Shown here: positions 6,794 through 9,125 of the stretch, one piece after another | Numbering within the stretch: the first letter of the stretch is position 1 | How the letters are laid out: the number at the start of each line of letters is the position of its first letter | Assembly: GCA_015494005.1 (NCBI GenBank) | Contig: WGCB01000390.1 | Span: 1-9,125, forward strand | Source: Caldilineaceae bacterium | Lineage (GTDB): Bacteria; Chloroflexota; Anaerolineae; Caldilineales; Caldilineaceae | DNA length: 9,125 bases | Reading direction: 5' to 3' | The notes under the pieces: model-generated | Told to the model about the DNA's origin: nothing | What the model saw: only the letters and a program-made list of their open reading frames with translations | The model's database searches: none | Program-made: the position numbers and the translations under genes

Positions 6794-6851
6794 GCACAAA
6801 ACTGTGCAGCGTGGGGCAGCAACAAAATCTGCCTGTCTCGGTTACAGCGCC

Positions 6852-6880
6852 ACTATAGCAGATGGCGTAAGGGAAGTCAA
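6852..6880 (-). promoter_or_regulatory. Sigma-70-type extended -10 promoter driving the leader and ABC operon
   Basis: On the minus strand TTGACT (6875-6880) is followed by a 17-nt spacer and TATAGT (6852-6857), each matching consensus at five of six positions. The spacer ends TGC, which gives an extended -10. The start point should fall near 6845. A dyad AAGGA-AAAA-TCCTT (6879-6892) overlaps the upstream edge of the -35 and could be an operator or an AT-rich upstream element. This is the best promoter in the window. Confidence 0.82.
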
Positions 6881-7010
6881 GGAAAAATCCTTTCGCGTTT
6901 TGATCCAGGGAAGGAGCGCTCTCGGTTCCGCGAAACCGAATGTCCGCTGGAAACGAGGCAAGGGAGGCTAACCGGACGTGCCCAGAGCTTCGGGCTCTCC
7001 CTCCGTTCTG

Positions 7011-7019
7011 TGGTAAAAT
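7011..7019 (+). promoter_or_regulatory. Possible extended -10 promoter for threonine synthase
   Basis: TGG-TAAAAT fits an extended -10 (TGn plus a hexamer with five of six matches) 48 nt before the chosen ATG, giving a short untranslated leader. No good -35 is visible at 16-18 nt. A small hairpin AGAGC-TTCGG-GCTCT (6984-6998) lies where the -35 would be. I see no T-box or threonine-leader signature. Confidence 0.45.
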
Positions 7020-7066
7020 ACCAGCTTGGTGAAGCCATACCCAGACCAGTTTCCAGGACCGAATCC

Positions 7067-8438
<1,372 letters not shown>

Positions 8439-8440
<2 letters not shown>

Positions 8441-8539
8441 TTGGTGGATTCGTTGATTTGCAGATTGGTGGATTGGGCCAATCGGATACCGACGACTGGT
8501 TCGCTGAACCCAATCCACCAATGAACCAATCCACCAATC
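8439..8539. repeat. Nested inverted-repeat element between thrC and trmB
   Basis: Four G/T- or C/A-rich blocks form two nested stems. The outer one pairs GATTGGTGGATT (8439-8450) with AATCCACCAATC (8528-8539), 12 bp perfect. The inner one pairs ATTGGTGGATTGGG (8464-8477) with CCCAATCCACCAAT (8509-8522), 14 bp perfect. The left blocks are direct repeats of each other, as are the right blocks. GATTGGGCCAATC (8471-8483) is also a local palindrome. The element overlaps the last two bases of the thrC stop codon and ends 16 nt before trmB. No U-run follows. It looks like a dispersed non-coding repeat or cruciform-forming element rather than a terminator. Confidence 0.8.
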
Positions 8540-8555
8540 CATCCCTGGGATAACC

Positions 8556-9125
8556 ATGCCACAGAGACTATCTGGTCCCTCGGACCAACCACCTCCCGAG
8601 CCCATCCTGGACTACCACGCCACCTCCTTCACCCAGGGGAAGATGGACTTCACCTGGGAGGAGCTGAGCGAGGAGGAGCGGGCCCAGGCCTACCGGGACT
8701 GGGAGGTGGGCAAGGGGCTCATCGGCGGGGATCCTCGGCGGCGGCCCAACGCGGACCGGCTGCCCGACTGGGCCTTGAACCGGCGTTTCTTCCGGGCCCT
8801 GGCCCTGGACGATCCCCGGGGCTGGAACGGCCAGCGCTTCCGCCAGGAGATCGCCAGCGACCGCCCCCTGGAGATCGAGATCGGCTTCGGGCGGGGGGAT
8901 TTCATCCTGGACCGGGCCCGACGGCTGCCGGAGCGGCTCTTCATCGGCTACGAGGTGAAGACCAAGGCGGCTCGCCTGGCCCTGCAGCGGGCCGAACGCC
9001 TGGAGCTGGAGAACCTCTGGATCAGCGACGACGACTGCCGCTTCAGCCTGCCCCGGGTCATCCCAGACGGCCGGGTGGACGTCTTCCACATCCTCTTCCC
9101 GGACCCCTGGTGGAAGAAGCAGCAC
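8556..9125 (+). CDS. trmB: tRNA (guanine-N7)-methyltransferase, 3'-truncated by the window
   Basis: TrmB uses S-adenosylmethionine to methylate N7 of G46 in the variable loop of tRNA. The 190 residues visible carry the SAM-binding motif [11 protein letters not shown] (106-116), the following acidic strand end FIGYEV, and the family hallmark [10 protein letters not shown] (Asp183), which continues off the window. The ATG at 8556 has GGGA five nt upstream. A second in-frame ATG at 8643 (residue 30) is a possible start. The SAM motif is preceded by about 105 residues, roughly 40-60 more than in typical bacterial TrmB. This extension is hydrophilic, with a Pro-rich start (SDQPPPEP) and an acidic stretch ([16 protein letters not shown]). 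The gene follows thrC by 115 nt across a structured repeat. Identity is firm; the role of the extension is unknown. Confidence 0.92.
   Translation, partial: MPQRLSGPSDQPPPEPILDYHATSFTQGKMDFTWEELSEEERAQAYRDWEVGKGLIGGDPRRRPNADRLPDWALNRRFFRALALDDPRGWNGQRFRQEIASDRPLEIEIGFGRGDFILDRARRLPERLFIGYEVKTKAARLALQRAERLELENLWISDDDCRFSLPRVIPDGRVDVFHILFPDPWWKKQH

Larger units (their letters stand above)
6473..6846 (-). promoter_or_regulatory. Candidate ribosome-mediated attenuator leader of the ABC exporter operon
   Basis: About 370 nt separate the predicted transcription start (near 6845) from the exporter start codon, with lower GC than the flanking genes. In transcription order it holds: a small hairpin (6794-6807, GCACA/TGTGC) just before a strong Shine-Dalgarno; a 29-codon ORF; a hairpin at 6665-6686 (GGTC-GACT paired with AGTC-GACC, one mismatch); terminator 1 (6628-6661); terminator 2 (6573-6606); and a TGCTGG-N-CCAGCA dyad (6494-6506) just upstream of the ABC ribosome site. 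Alternative pairings of 7 bp each link the segments: ORF end 6703-6709 with terminator 1 5' arm 6649-6655, and terminator 1 3' arm 6636-6642 with terminator 2 5' arm 6595-6601. The elements are seen directly; the switching mechanism is inferred from known leader-peptide attenuators (erm genes, bmrB-bmrCD). Confidence 0.72.

Noticed and set aside
6578..6799. 73-residue minus-strand frame overlapping the leader
   Set aside because: It begins at TTG without its own Shine-Dalgarno, and it runs across both terminators. The 29-codon frame with ATG and GAAGGAG is preferred.
6761..7066. N-terminal extension of threonine synthase
   Set aside because: The extra 102 residues are unlike the family, lack a ribosome site, and cover the divergent promoter and leader.
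6858..7066. T-box or threonine riboswitch ahead of thrC
   Set aside because: There is no T-box consensus, no terminator hairpin with a U-run on the plus strand, and no threonine-rich leader ORF.

Overview
This is a GC-rich bacterial chromosomal segment with dense coding and short spacers. It has no rRNA, tRNA, CRISPR or recognisable transposase. Gene content, codon use and the G/T-rich heptamer repeats in two spacers suggest a Chloroflexota-type bacterium (Anaerolineae/Caldilineae-like). That assignment is an impression, since no marker gene in the window fixes it.

Layout. (1) 1-992 (+): the 3' part of a polytopic membrane protein. (2) 993-1224: a spacer with a long inverted repeat. (3) 1225-2487 (+): a second polytopic membrane protein. 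Both proteins carry His-rich HxH motifs and GW-containing helices reminiscent of the heme-copper oxidase subunit I / NnrS type of membrane protein. (4) 2488-2591: convergent spacer with a terminator. (5) 4520-6472 then 2592-4409 (-): a two-gene operon for a heterodimeric ABC exporter. Its ATPase sites are asymmetric: the first subunit has Asp in place of the Walker B catalytic Glu, and the second has LSVGQ in place of LSGGQ. (6) 6473-6880 (-): the most interesting part, a leader of about 370 nt upstream of the exporter. (7) 7067-8440 (+): threonine synthase. (8) 8439-8539: a nested inverted-repeat element. (9) 8556-9125 (+): the 5' part of TrmB, the tRNA (guanine-N7) methyltransferase.

The leader has a near-consensus extended -10 promoter (TTGACT, 17 nt, TGC-TATAGT). 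A 29-codon reading frame follows, with a strong Shine-Dalgarno sequence and an N-terminus of [10 protein letters not shown]. Then come two tandem intrinsic terminators before the exporter start codon. The segments can re-pair: the end of the small ORF can pair with the 5' arm of terminator 1, which frees the terminator 1 3' arm to pair with the 5' arm of terminator 2. That is the logic of a ribosome-mediated transcription attenuator. The MRIR motif matches the Arg/Lys-X-Arg/Lys pattern at which macrolide-bound ribosomes stall (as in ErmD/ErmK leader peptides), and BmrCD-type heterodimeric ABC exporters in Bacillus are controlled by a leader peptide. My main proposal is that this is an antibiotic-sensing attenuator driving a multidrug ABC exporter. 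The sequence elements are directly visible; the inducer and the substrate are inference.

Threonine synthase and TrmB look like housekeeping genes, transcribed divergently from the exporter operon.
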